Shown: one piece after another, positions 32,279 through 39,609 of the stretch | How positions within the stretch are numbered: position 1 is the first letter of the stretch | How the letters are laid out: each line of letters opens with the position of its first letter | Assembly: GCF_002797975.1 (NCBI RefSeq) | Contig: NZ_PGET01000001.1 | Span: forward strand, 2,542,001 to 2,606,000 | From: [Clostridium] celerecrescens 18A | GTDB taxonomy: Bacteria; Bacillota; Clostridia; Lachnospirales; Lachnospiraceae | Direction: 5' to 3' | DNA: 64,000 nucleotides | Notes under the pieces: model-generated | Database searches by the model: none | Told to the model about the DNA's origin: nothing | The model's input: only the letters and a program-made list of their open reading frames with translations | Program-made: the position numbers and the translations under genes

Positions 32279-34276
32279 TCAAATTCTTAAACGGTAAAGG
32301 GTTCTTTTTCCTTTCTTGATGTGGATGGCTGCAGCTTTTGCATAGATCTGTGTATCCCTGCATTTATATAATTTACCGCCGCGGCAGGTCTCCCTATTCC
32401 AGATAAGAAGGATCCAGGACTCCTGTTCTGATAAAATAAATTCTTTCGCTGTCACGGTCTCATAATCTGCAGGCAGCGGATTGCCCGTCTGATGTACCGC
32501 AGCATTCTTTAACAATACCCCGGACCCTCCAAGACATGTCCAATCCGTATGACGGTTTATAAAGTCAGACTCCTTGACCAGACATCTGCTGTCAGACAGT
32601 TGATTGTAACGGCTGGAAACAAAGCATTGATGGGATCGGAACATATCGGATCCCCACAGGTTCATTTTTTCGTTCCCATTCTTAAGCTCCCACTGCCGTC
32701 CGGCATCGTCCAAAGCCGAAGGGACTGCCTCCACCGAACTATCCAAATGGTAGTATTCCTTCACCTGATGGACACCGGTGCAGCAAATGTCATTTACAAT
32801 CAGCCAAATCCCGCAGTCTACCGCCATTACCTTGCGCATGATCAGGCAGTGATCTCCCTTGGACAGAGTTCCGTAATAGGCCATTTCTCCATACCGGACC
32901 GCTCCTTCTTCTCTGTAATAATTTTTCATACATTGGCCAAAGCTTTCATACTCCCAAGAACCTGCCGGCCTTCCAGGAGACTCCTCATCCACTGTACAGA
33001 CGTTATGCGCCTGTGCACTTTTAAACAGGACCCGCAGCGGCTCTTTTTCCCTGTACGAATACCTTCCGCTGTCTATAAGAAATGGTTTTCCTTTATAATA
33101 AAGGGAAATGTGGGTCAAATCCGCATGTCCGTGGCTGCTGCCCAAAGGTCCGCATTTGATATAAGTAAAATGGCTGTCTTCTTCCCAGCCGCTTCTAACG
33201 TAAATATTTCCCGTATCTGCTGCATTCAGCGACTGAGATCCGGGTTTTACCGCCTTTAATTCTTTATAACTGCAGATGCCTTTCCGGCCAAGCAGCCAGG
33301 CGCTGTCAAGATCCATATCATGATATCCGCCGTACTTGTACCTTCCGTCACCTGTAAGAACCGCAGCCTTCACCAACACATCCCGCACATCGGTAACATC
33401 GCTGTCGCACTGGGCAATCTGGCAATGATCCGGTGCTGTGCTATAAAGAACATAACGGCTCATGGCATCGATATTTTTCAAAAGCCATTCCTTATCTCGG
33501 GTATTTGAAAATAACTTCATAAAAGCCAGAAGTACTTCTATATGGTACATTATTGACTGTTCCCAGTGGGATCCATCGGGTAGTACCTGAAGTTCCGTCT
33601 GATGCTCCAACTCCTTCCACGCCCATTGTTCCGTTCCATTGTCTGGCAGATATTCCTTAAACCAGAGATACCCTTGACATATGGCTGTGGTTTGCAGCAC
33701 TCCCCAATTGCTCAATGAATACTTTTCCATATACCTGATGCGCATATAATCAAACTGCTGACTCATGCTTTCCAGTACTGTCTCCGCTTCCTCCTGATCC
33801 AAAAGTCCTCTTCCAATCATCTGAATCAGAAGAAACTGCCAATGCATGCAGCGGATTCCCGTGTCAATGGTCCTTGTGGATTCCGTGCCCTCCGGAACAA
33901 TGGGATTGGTACGAATCCAATGTTTTAAATACCACTTGAGCTTTTCTACATAATTTAAGTCTTTCGTGAAGCAGTATGCCAAAAGAAGCTTATGAAGGTA
34001 TTCATGGCGGTTCAGCATGTAAATCCACTCTGGATCACCGTTGGGGCTGATATCCCATTCCATATTCTCCAGTGCATATGGAATGGGGCATGGTTCCATA
34101 TCCCATTTGTCTTCAAAAACAAATACTTGCTTTAAAAGCCGGTCCGCCTGTTTTAAAACTGTCATTCTCTCTTCCCGGCAGTTCATTTCCATATATTCCG
34201 TAACATAGACCGCATCATATTGTTTCATATGCTCTTCTGCACGCCTTTTCAGGTTTTCAAATCGTTTATCCTGCAT
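32279..34276 (-). CDS. Heparinase II/III family polysaccharide lyase
   Basis: 665 residues. An N-terminal (alpha/alpha) toroid (about 1-360; ESTRTIDTGIRC, YSLSNWGVLQTTA) is followed by the beta-sandwich heparinase II/III domain, with GSSHGHADLTHISLYYKGKP and IDSGRYSY at its start. Such lyases cut glycosaminoglycan or alginate oligosaccharides by beta-elimination and leave an unsaturated uronic acid, the substrate of the GH88 enzyme encoded nearby. There is no signal peptide, so it acts on oligosaccharides inside the cell, as the HepC protein of streptococcal hyaluronan loci is thought to do. Start at 34276, seven bases after AAGGAG; a longer frame to 34330 would include the hairpin at 34311. 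Confidence 0.88.
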   Translation of the reverse strand: MQDKRFENLKRRAEEHMKQYDAVYVTEYMEMNCREERMTVLKQADRLLKQVFVFEDKWDMEPCPIPYALENMEWDISPNGDPEWIYMLNRHEYLHKLLLAYCFTKDLNYVEKLKWYLKHWIRTNPIVPEGTESTRTIDTGIRCMHWQFLLIQMIGRGLLDQEEAETVLESMSQQFDYMRIRYMEKYSLSNWGVLQTTAICQGYLWFKEYLPDNGTEQWAWKELEHQTELQVLPDGSHWEQSIMYHIEVLLAFMKLFSNTRDKEWLLKNIDAMSRYVLYSTAPDHCQIAQCDSDVTDVRDVLVKAAVLTGDGRYKYGGYHDMDLDSAWLLGRKGICSYKELKAVKPGSQSLNAADTGNIYVRSGWEEDSHFTYIKCGPLGSSHGHADLTHISLYYKGKPFLIDSGRYSYREKEPLRVLFKSAQAHNVCTVDEESPGRPAGSWEYESFGQCMKNYYREEGAVRYGEMAYYGTLSKGDHCLIMRKVMAVDCGIWLIVNDICCTGVHQVKEYYHLDSSVEAVPSALDDAGRQWELKNGNEKMNLWGSDMFRSHQCFVSSRYNQLSDSRCLVKESDFINRHTDWTCLGGSGVLLKNAAVHQTGNPLPADYETVTAKEFILSEQESWILLIWNRETCRGGKLYKCRDTQIYAKAAAIHIKKGKRTLYRLRI

Positions 34277-34310
34277 GCTATTACTCCTTATATTCTTACC
34301 AACAACTGCA

Positions 34311-34335
34311 AGGAGGTGCCTGGCCGGCACCTCCT
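34311..34335 (-). other. GC-rich hairpin between EIID and lyase genes
   Basis: AGGAGGTGCC (34311-34320) and GGCACCTCCT (34326-34335) form a perfect 10-bp stem with a 5-base loop. No T-run follows on the minus strand, so it is not a classical terminator. It may protect the upstream PTS messenger RNA or lower lyase expression. Confidence 0.55.
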
Positions 34336-34348
34336 CTGATGTATGAGA

Positions 34349-35158
34349 TTATGCGATTAAATGTAAAAGTGAAAGTACAACTCCCAATATAATAGTCAGA
34401 ATGACCAGTTTGTATGTGGTCCATTTCTTCTCTTTAATCAGATAGAATATCAGGCCTGTGTACAGAACCGGAAGAAGTTTTGGTGCAATTGCATCCATCA
34501 TTTCCTGTACAGCCACAATCTTCTGCTGATCACCAGGCATGTTTGCCACATACTGGATGGGGGTCGTAAGCTTCACAAAATTTACAGCCAGTCCGGAGAT
34601 AACGGTCACTCCGATCATACTGGCAATATTGGATATCTGTTCCATTTTGGAACTTAAAGTACCGATAATATTGGTTCCCAGCTTGTATCCCCACATGCCG
34701 GTAAGAACTTTTATGGCCAGCAGGATTACGTTCATAGCTGTAAAGAAAAGAATCGGTCCCATAATCAGTCCATCCTGAGCAAGGGAAGCCCCTATGGTTG
34801 CAAAAAGCGGTGCCAGGCAGAACTGAGCCAGGGAATCACCGATACCTGCTAACGGTCCCATAAGGGCCATCTTGATATTACGAATTTCCTTTGAAGGAGT
34901 GTGATTCTCCAGCATTACCAGATGCAGGCTGGTAATAAACGGGATGAAATGAATATTTGTATTAAAAAACTCAATATTTTCTTGTAATGCTTCCTGCAGC
35001 TTATCATCATCACCCTTATACATCTTACGTAAGGCCGGAAACATTACATTGGCATAGCCAAGTCCCTGGTAGTTTCCATAATTAAATCCGTTTTGCAGGA
35101 AGTATGCCCGCAGGGATGTTTTTAAATAATCTTTTTTCTCTAACTGATTATATGCCAT
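34349..35158 (-). CDS. PTS mannose/fructose/sorbose family IID component
   Basis: 269 residues from the ATG at 35158. Typical IID features: the N-terminal LKTSLRAYFLQNGFNYGNYQGLGYANVM, the GPLAGIGDSLAQ motif, and a C-terminal membrane region. Together with IIC it forms the membrane channel of a mannose-class PTS. In the streptococcal locus with this gene order the substrate is an unsaturated glycosaminoglycan disaccharide. It overlaps the IIC gene by 11 bp; GGAGG lies about 12 bases upstream. Confidence 0.92.
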   Translation of the reverse strand: MAYNQLEKKDYLKTSLRAYFLQNGFNYGNYQGLGYANVMFPALRKMYKGDDDKLQEALQENIEFFNTNIHFIPFITSLHLVMLENHTPSKEIRNIKMALMGPLAGIGDSLAQFCLAPLFATIGASLAQDGLIMGPILFFTAMNVILLAIKVLTGMWGYKLGTNIIGTLSSKMEQISNIASMIGVTVISGLAVNFVKLTTPIQYVANMPGDQQKIVAVQEMMDAIAPKLLPVLYTGLIFYLIKEKKWTTYKLVILTIILGVVLSLLHLIA

Positions 35159-35936
35159 CTTCAAATTCAACCTCCACTTCTTCCACGGACCCGCTGCCGT
35201 TCTTACCAGCATTGAAAAATACAAGCAAAGCGATTGCAGTACCTATTACCGCTACGCCCATTACCGGCAGATTCAAATAAGCAATGGATATATAGCCGAT
35301 CAATACAAACGGAATCAGTTCCTTTTTTGCCATGACATTAAGAATCATAGCAAATCCGATTGCCGGAAGCATCTTTCCTGCCAGACCCAGACCATTGCTC
35401 AGCCATGCCGGAATAAGGGAGATTACCTTTTGAAGTCCCTCTGAGCTGAAAGCACCGCCAAATCCTATAACAAAGCCTACCACTGCGAATACGCATACCG
35501 TCGCATTTGCCGCAATGCGGAATCCTTTGAAGTCCTTCTTTTTAAGAGCTTTGACTGCATAACTGGTAAGTGTCGTTGTGAACGTGTAGGTAGCAGTGAT
35601 CACAAACTGGAATGCTACCGCAAAGGGAAAGGAAAGTGCCAGGGCAGACCCCACGTCGATCCCCGAATCCTTCATGGTAATCGCTATGATGGTTCCAACG
35701 ATACCAGGTCCCATGGGATTAGGCGGTACAGAACCTCCCTGGGACACACCAAATCCCATAAATGCCAGTTCCCCCACCGCTCCCATTGCAAGTCCTGTTG
35801 GCAGGTCACCCAGAATCAGACCTACACCTGCGGCCATTACCAGACATCTGTTGGTATAAATACCGAACAGCATGCCTGCAAGACAGAACGCTGTCCATAA
35901 GCCGATCAACAGACACTGAATGATACTGATTGTCAT
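35148..35936 (-). CDS. PTS mannose/fructose/sorbose family IIC component
   Basis: 262 residues, mostly membrane helices. The family pattern LGDLPTGLAMGAVGELAFMG and GGSVPPNPMGPGIVGT is near residues 43-80. The C-terminus is acidic (EEVEVEFEDG). It is a channel subunit with IID, transporting and handing sugar to IIB for phosphorylation. AGGAGGG precedes the start; 28 bp separate it from the IIB gene. Confidence 0.93.
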   Translation of the reverse strand: MTISIIQCLLIGLWTAFCLAGMLFGIYTNRCLVMAAGVGLILGDLPTGLAMGAVGELAFMGFGVSQGGSVPPNPMGPGIVGTIIAITMKDSGIDVGSALALSFPFAVAFQFVITATYTFTTTLTSYAVKALKKKDFKGFRIAANATVCVFAVVGFVIGFGGAFSSEGLQKVISLIPAWLSNGLGLAGKMLPAIGFAMILNVMAKKELIPFVLIGYISIAYLNLPVMGVAVIGTAIALLVFFNAGKNGSGSVEEVEVEFEDGI

Positions 35937-35964
35937 AATAATTCCCTCCTTGACTTTCTTTTTC

Positions 35965-36456
35965 TTATAAGTATTTATTCAAATCCACTTTTATCGCTCC
36001 GTCGTCTCCGGATGCAGTGGTCTTTGTATTAAACCGAATGCCGTAATGGTCACGCAGTTCCCGCAGAGCTTCCTTATCTTCCTGCCCCAACGAAATATAC
36101 TTGCTCACTTCCTCTTTCCCCGGTCCGTGGTGAATATTGCCTACGTTGATTTCCTTTACCGGTACGCCTCCCGCCACCAGCTTCCGGGCATCCTCAGGTG
36201 TTTTACACACGATGAATATGGTCTGCTTTGGAGAAGCCTTCATGATCACATCACATGTATGCTGGATAGAAAAGAATCGCATGGCAACGGATTTGGGAAC
36301 CACTGTTTTCATCAGCGTCTGCTGCATGGGATCCTCACTGGCGGAATCATTTGCCACAATTACGGTATTTACTCCCAGTGCTTTTATCCAGAGCTGCCCC
36401 TGTCCGTGGATTAATCTTTCATCGATTCTGAATGATACTATATTAGGTACTGCCAT
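35965..36456 (-). CDS. PTS mannose/fructose/sorbose family IIB component
   Basis: 163 residues, cytoplasmic. The phosphorylated histidine is His17 in FRIDERLIHGQ, and the family motif INVGNIHHG follows near residue 105. It receives phosphate from the EIIA encoded upstream and passes it to the incoming sugar. It stands between ugl and EIIC in the operon. Confidence 0.94.
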   Translation of the reverse strand: MAVPNIVSFRIDERLIHGQGQLWIKALGVNTVIVANDSASEDPMQQTLMKTVVPKSVAMRFFSIQHTCDVIMKASPKQTIFIVCKTPEDARKLVAGGVPVKEINVGNIHHGPGKEEVSKYISLGQEDKEALRELRDHYGIRFNTKTTASGDDGAIKVDLNKYL

Positions 36457-36478
36457 TAAATTGTTCCTCCTTGAATAT

Positions 36479-37669
36479 TTACCAGTACAGGTTCCAATCT
36501 TTATAAAACCGTATCAAAGCTTCCAGATAGTAATAGTCTCCCCAGATATTTCCTTCATCAACACCTTTTCCTGAATGCCAGGAATAAACCCCATGAAGAA
36601 GGACCGGTTTCCCCTCACCAGTATCCGGGGTTGCGTAATGTTCCATCAGGGAGCGTAAAATGCGGTGCATTGCATATTTATAGGTTTCCTTATCGTCGTC
36701 TGTTTCCGGCAGATATTTTAGCATCTCATGAATGCCACACACTGCCACTGCCGCTGCTGAAGAGTCCCTGGGCTGGCCGGAACCATCTGAAAATATCAGA
36801 TCCCAGTAGCACACGTCGTCCTTGGGAAGACGATTTAAAAAATAATTCGTTATTCCCTTAAACAGGTTAAAGGCACTGTCATCTCCGGTATACTTATAAT
36901 TCAGCGGGATTCCATATATCCCCCATGCCTGGCCTCTGGCCCATGCGGAATCATCGCTGTATCCCTGTCTTGTCACCCCTTTTAAAGGAGCCCCGGTTAC
37001 CGGATCAAAATAAAAGGTGTGATAGGCAGAGGCATCATCCCGTATCACATTGTTGCATGATGTCTCATAATGGCGCCTTGCTGCAGCCTCATATATATTG
37101 TTTCCCGTAACCTCCGTTGCCCAGTGAAGCAGGGGTATATTCAGCAGACAGTCAATAATCAGACGGTAATTGTCCCGTGTGCCAAGCTCTCCCCATGCCT
37201 GGATGAAACCGCCTTTTTCCTGAAATCTCTCCATCAGCTTATCTGCGGCCATAATTCCCGCTTTCTTCCCCTCTTCCGAGCCCGTCAGCTTATAACCGGC
37301 AACGCAGGAAAGACTATATAAAAAACCCAGATCATGATGATCCAGTTCCAATCGTTTCTCCACCCGGTTCAAAAATGAAGCTATATTCTGCTCTGCCCGA
37401 ATACGAAACTCCTCATCGCCTGTATATTCGTAACACAGCCATAGCATCCCTGTCCAAAAACCGTCGGTCCACTCTATATTCTCAATAATACCGTATGTAT
37501 GATCCTTTGTGGCCGGCGATGGAAATCTTGTACCAAAATAGTTCATATTGCAGCGAACCTGTTCTACTATCTTGCTGATGGCCTTCTCTACTTCCTCTTT
37601 GGAAAGAAGGGACGCTCTCCTATATTCCTGGGCTTTGCTGATTGATTCTATCTGGATTTTCTTTATCAT
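36479..37669 (-). CDS. ugl: GH88 unsaturated glucuronyl hydrolase
   Basis: 396 residues, (alpha/alpha)6 barrel, no signal peptide. The key aspartates match Asp113 in HHDLGF and Asp173 in IIDCLLN; the C-terminus has the typical HSGKGVDEGNIWGDYYYLEAL. It hydrates and removes the 4,5-unsaturated uronic acid from disaccharides made by glycosaminoglycan lyases, giving a free hexosamine (phosphate) and a 5-dehydro-4-deoxy-glucuronate. Its position between PTS EIIA and EIIB copies the streptococcal hyaluronan/chondroitin locus. Confidence 0.93.
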   Translation of the reverse strand: MIKKIQIESISKAQEYRRASLLSKEEVEKAISKIVEQVRCNMNYFGTRFPSPATKDHTYGIIENIEWTDGFWTGMLWLCYEYTGDEEFRIRAEQNIASFLNRVEKRLELDHHDLGFLYSLSCVAGYKLTGSEEGKKAGIMAADKLMERFQEKGGFIQAWGELGTRDNYRLIIDCLLNIPLLHWATEVTGNNIYEAAARRHYETSCNNVIRDDASAYHTFYFDPVTGAPLKGVTRQGYSDDSAWARGQAWGIYGIPLNYKYTGDDSAFNLFKGITNYFLNRLPKDDVCYWDLIFSDGSGQPRDSSAAAVAVCGIHEMLKYLPETDDDKETYKYAMHRILRSLMEHYATPDTGEGKPVLLHGVYSWHSGKGVDEGNIWGDYYYLEALIRFYKDWNLYW

Positions 37670-37716
37670 GCTAATTCTGCTCCTCTCCTTATTAATGTAT
37701 CCCCTGTTTTTCTTAA

Positions 37717-38151
37717 CTATAATCCATCCTCAAATTCAGGCTCTCCGAACTCATTCTCTAATTGGTCCAGGTCAGCCAATCCATCCTTTCCCGACTGGAT
37801 AAGCGCTGCTGCCAGCTCCTCAAGATCATACAAAGACCTTGAAAATACTGCCTCTACAAGAGCAGCCATATTCACACCTGCTATTACCTTAATCTTACGG
37901 TCCGGATTCTCTGCCTTTATGGCCGCTCCCATCTTAAAAGGCGTTCCTCCTAACAGATCTGCAAGAATCAGAATCTCATCTCCCTCCAGAGATTCCATTG
38001 CCTTTTCCATAGAATTTTTTAAATCTTCCGGGCTTTGGCCTTCTACAAAATCAATACCAACGGTGTGATCCGGCCAGCCCGCCACCAACGCCACGGCACT
38101 TAGAATGCCAGTTGGAAAATGTCCATGCCCTGTTACAAGGATTCCCATCAT
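37717..38151 (-). CDS. PTS mannose-family IIA component
   Basis: 144 residues from the ATG at 38151, eight bases after AAAGGAG; an in-frame start at 38208 would cover the regulatory palindrome. The phosphorylated histidine is His9 in VTGHGHFPTG, and LADLLGGTPF is the family's central motif. It carries phosphate from HPr to the IIB subunit. It is the first gene of the locus, behind the promoter at 38252-38280. Confidence 0.92.
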   Translation of the reverse strand: MMGILVTGHGHFPTGILSAVALVAGWPDHTVGIDFVEGQSPEDLKNSMEKAMESLEGDEILILADLLGGTPFKMGAAIKAENPDRKIKVIAGVNMAALVEAVFSRSLYDLEELAAALIQSGKDGLADLDQLENEFGEPEFEDGL

Positions 38152-38171
38152 TTTGAATACTCCTTTTCTAT

Positions 38172-38280
38172 TTGGTTTACCTTTATTCACTATTTTGTAC
38201 ATGTACATTGCTTTTATATATGATTTTAGTAAATTGGTTTACCTAACCTAAAGTATAATATCACAGATAACCCTTGTCAA
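38172..38280 (-). promoter_or_regulatory. Promoter and operator repeats of the PTS-Ugl-lyase operon
   Basis: On the minus strand, TTGACA (38280-38275), 17 bases and TATACT (38257-38252) form a near-perfect sigma-A promoter. TTGGTTTACCT occurs twice downstream of it (38172-38182 and 38234-38244); the second lies in GTAAA-TTGG-TTTAC (38229-38242) at the expected transcription start. A perfect 12-bp palindrome TGTACATGTACA is at 38196-38207. These repeats are candidate binding sites for a repressor. Confidence 0.7.
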
Positions 38281-38401
38281 TATAAATCTTATTTCGGCTC
38301 TTATTTTTCATATTTTCAACAATTTTTTATAATTTAATTGTACATATCGTACAATACTCTTTTCTTTTTCAAGGTAAACTCATTGATTTATTTTCTTATT
38401 T

Positions 38402-38424
38402 GTTTACTTGCATTCTTAGTAAAC
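38402..38424. promoter_or_regulatory. GTTTACT-N9-AGTAAAC inverted repeat
   Basis: A 7-bp perfect inverted repeat with a 9-base spacer, in the 373-bp spacer (38152-38524) between the PTS operon and the deacetylase gene. The half-site matches the GTTTACC repeats in the PTS promoter; another GGTAAAC is at 38373-38379. The rest of the spacer is AT-rich with nothing else I can identify. Confidence 0.45.
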
Positions 38425-38524
38425 CTATGAAATAAAATCTACTAGAGCACAATAAGTATAATAAATATGTATTAATCCACACTTTAGCCATACAATTGTT
38501 ATAACAACATATAGGTGTAAAATT

Positions 38525-39415
38525 TTGGAACGAATAAAAAAATATAAAAGTATTCTAAAAAATATACTATTGATCATTACTTACAGCTTATTATCTATTT
38601 CCATAATCAAAAGTATATATAAAATCCATACGGTCACTTCTGTACAGCCTGCTGATGGGATTTTAGTTCCGATTATAATGTATCATCAAGTAAAAAACAG
38701 TGGTTTTGGAAATGATGTCATTAGTCCCGATGAATTTGAAAGAGATTTAAAGTATTTAAAAGAAAATCATTACAATACTATAACAATGACACAATTAATA
38801 GATTATGTTCATGATAAGAAGGAATTACCCCCGAATCCAGTCATCCTTTCTTTTGATGACGGGTATCTTAGTACTTATTTAAATGTTTATCCTTTGGTAA
38901 GAGAATATAATATGAAAATAGTTTTATCTGTAATTGGAAAAAGCGTCGATGATTTTTCGAAAGTATGTGATGAAAATATTGAATATTCTCATGTGACATG
39001 GGATGAAGTAAAAGAAATGCAGCATTCCGGACTTGTTGAAATACAAAGCCATTCCTATAATTTACATAAAATTTCTAAAGGACGCTATGGATGCTGCCAA
39101 ACGGATAATGAATCATCAGAGAACTATGAAGAATTTTTATCAAATGATTTAAAAAAGCTGCAGGAAGAAATTTTGTCTGTTACAGGTTATAGTCCAAATA
39201 CATTTACCTATCCATATGGTAGATATAACGATAAAATAGAAACTATCATTAAAAACCTGGGTTTTAAAGCGACTCTGACTTGTAAATTTGGGGTAAATGT
39301 GATAGATAATGATCCCGATACTTTATACAGTCTAAAGAGAATACGTCGCGCCCATAATCAGAGCATTCAAAAAATGTTAAAAGAGGGAATGGACACTGTG
39401 AAATTAAACAAGTAA
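38525..39415 (+). CDS. Membrane-anchored polysaccharide deacetylase (NodB/CE4)
   Basis: 296 residues. A basic N-terminus and one membrane helix (about 11-30) anchor an extracellular NodB domain. The first motif is SFDDGY, with the base/metal Asp111-Asp112; the metal histidines are in SHSYNLH (176, 181); TYPYGRYN is the later motif. It probably removes N-acetyl groups from a GlcNAc-containing polymer at the cell surface. The start is TTG, seven bases after AGGTG. The gene is much richer in A and T than its neighbours, which suggests separate acquisition. It is divergent from the glycosaminoglycan operon. Confidence 0.85.
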   Translation: MERIKKYKSILKNILLIITYSLLSISIIKSIYKIHTVTSVQPADGILVPIIMYHQVKNSGFGNDVISPDEFERDLKYLKENHYNTITMTQLIDYVHDKKELPPNPVILSFDDGYLSTYLNVYPLVREYNMKIVLSVIGKSVDDFSKVCDENIEYSHVTWDEVKEMQHSGLVEIQSHSYNLHKISKGRYGCCQTDNESSENYEEFLSNDLKKLQEEILSVTGYSPNTFTYPYGRYNDKIETIIKNLGFKATLTCKFGVNVIDNDPDTLYSLKRIRRAHNQSIQKMLKEGMDTVKLNK

Positions 39416-39465
39416 ATTCGCAGGTACCAGAAGACCAACAATTTTCGCTTATAGTACAAATAATA

Positions 39466-39499
39466 AAAGGTACACTCTCAGAAATGATAATGTACCTTT
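39466..39499 (+). terminator. Terminator after the deacetylase gene
   Basis: AAAGGTACA (39466-39474) pairs perfectly with TGTACCTTT (39491-39499), followed by CCTTATTTGTTTT. It lies 50 bases past the stop. Confidence 0.6.
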
Positions 39500-39609
39500 C
39501 CTTATTTGTTTTCCCATCTAAATCCCCCCGTACAACCATCACTATCAGAGCACTTTCCTTCTTATAATGGTGGTACAGGGCTAAGCACCTGTAATATAGT
39601 AATATATTA

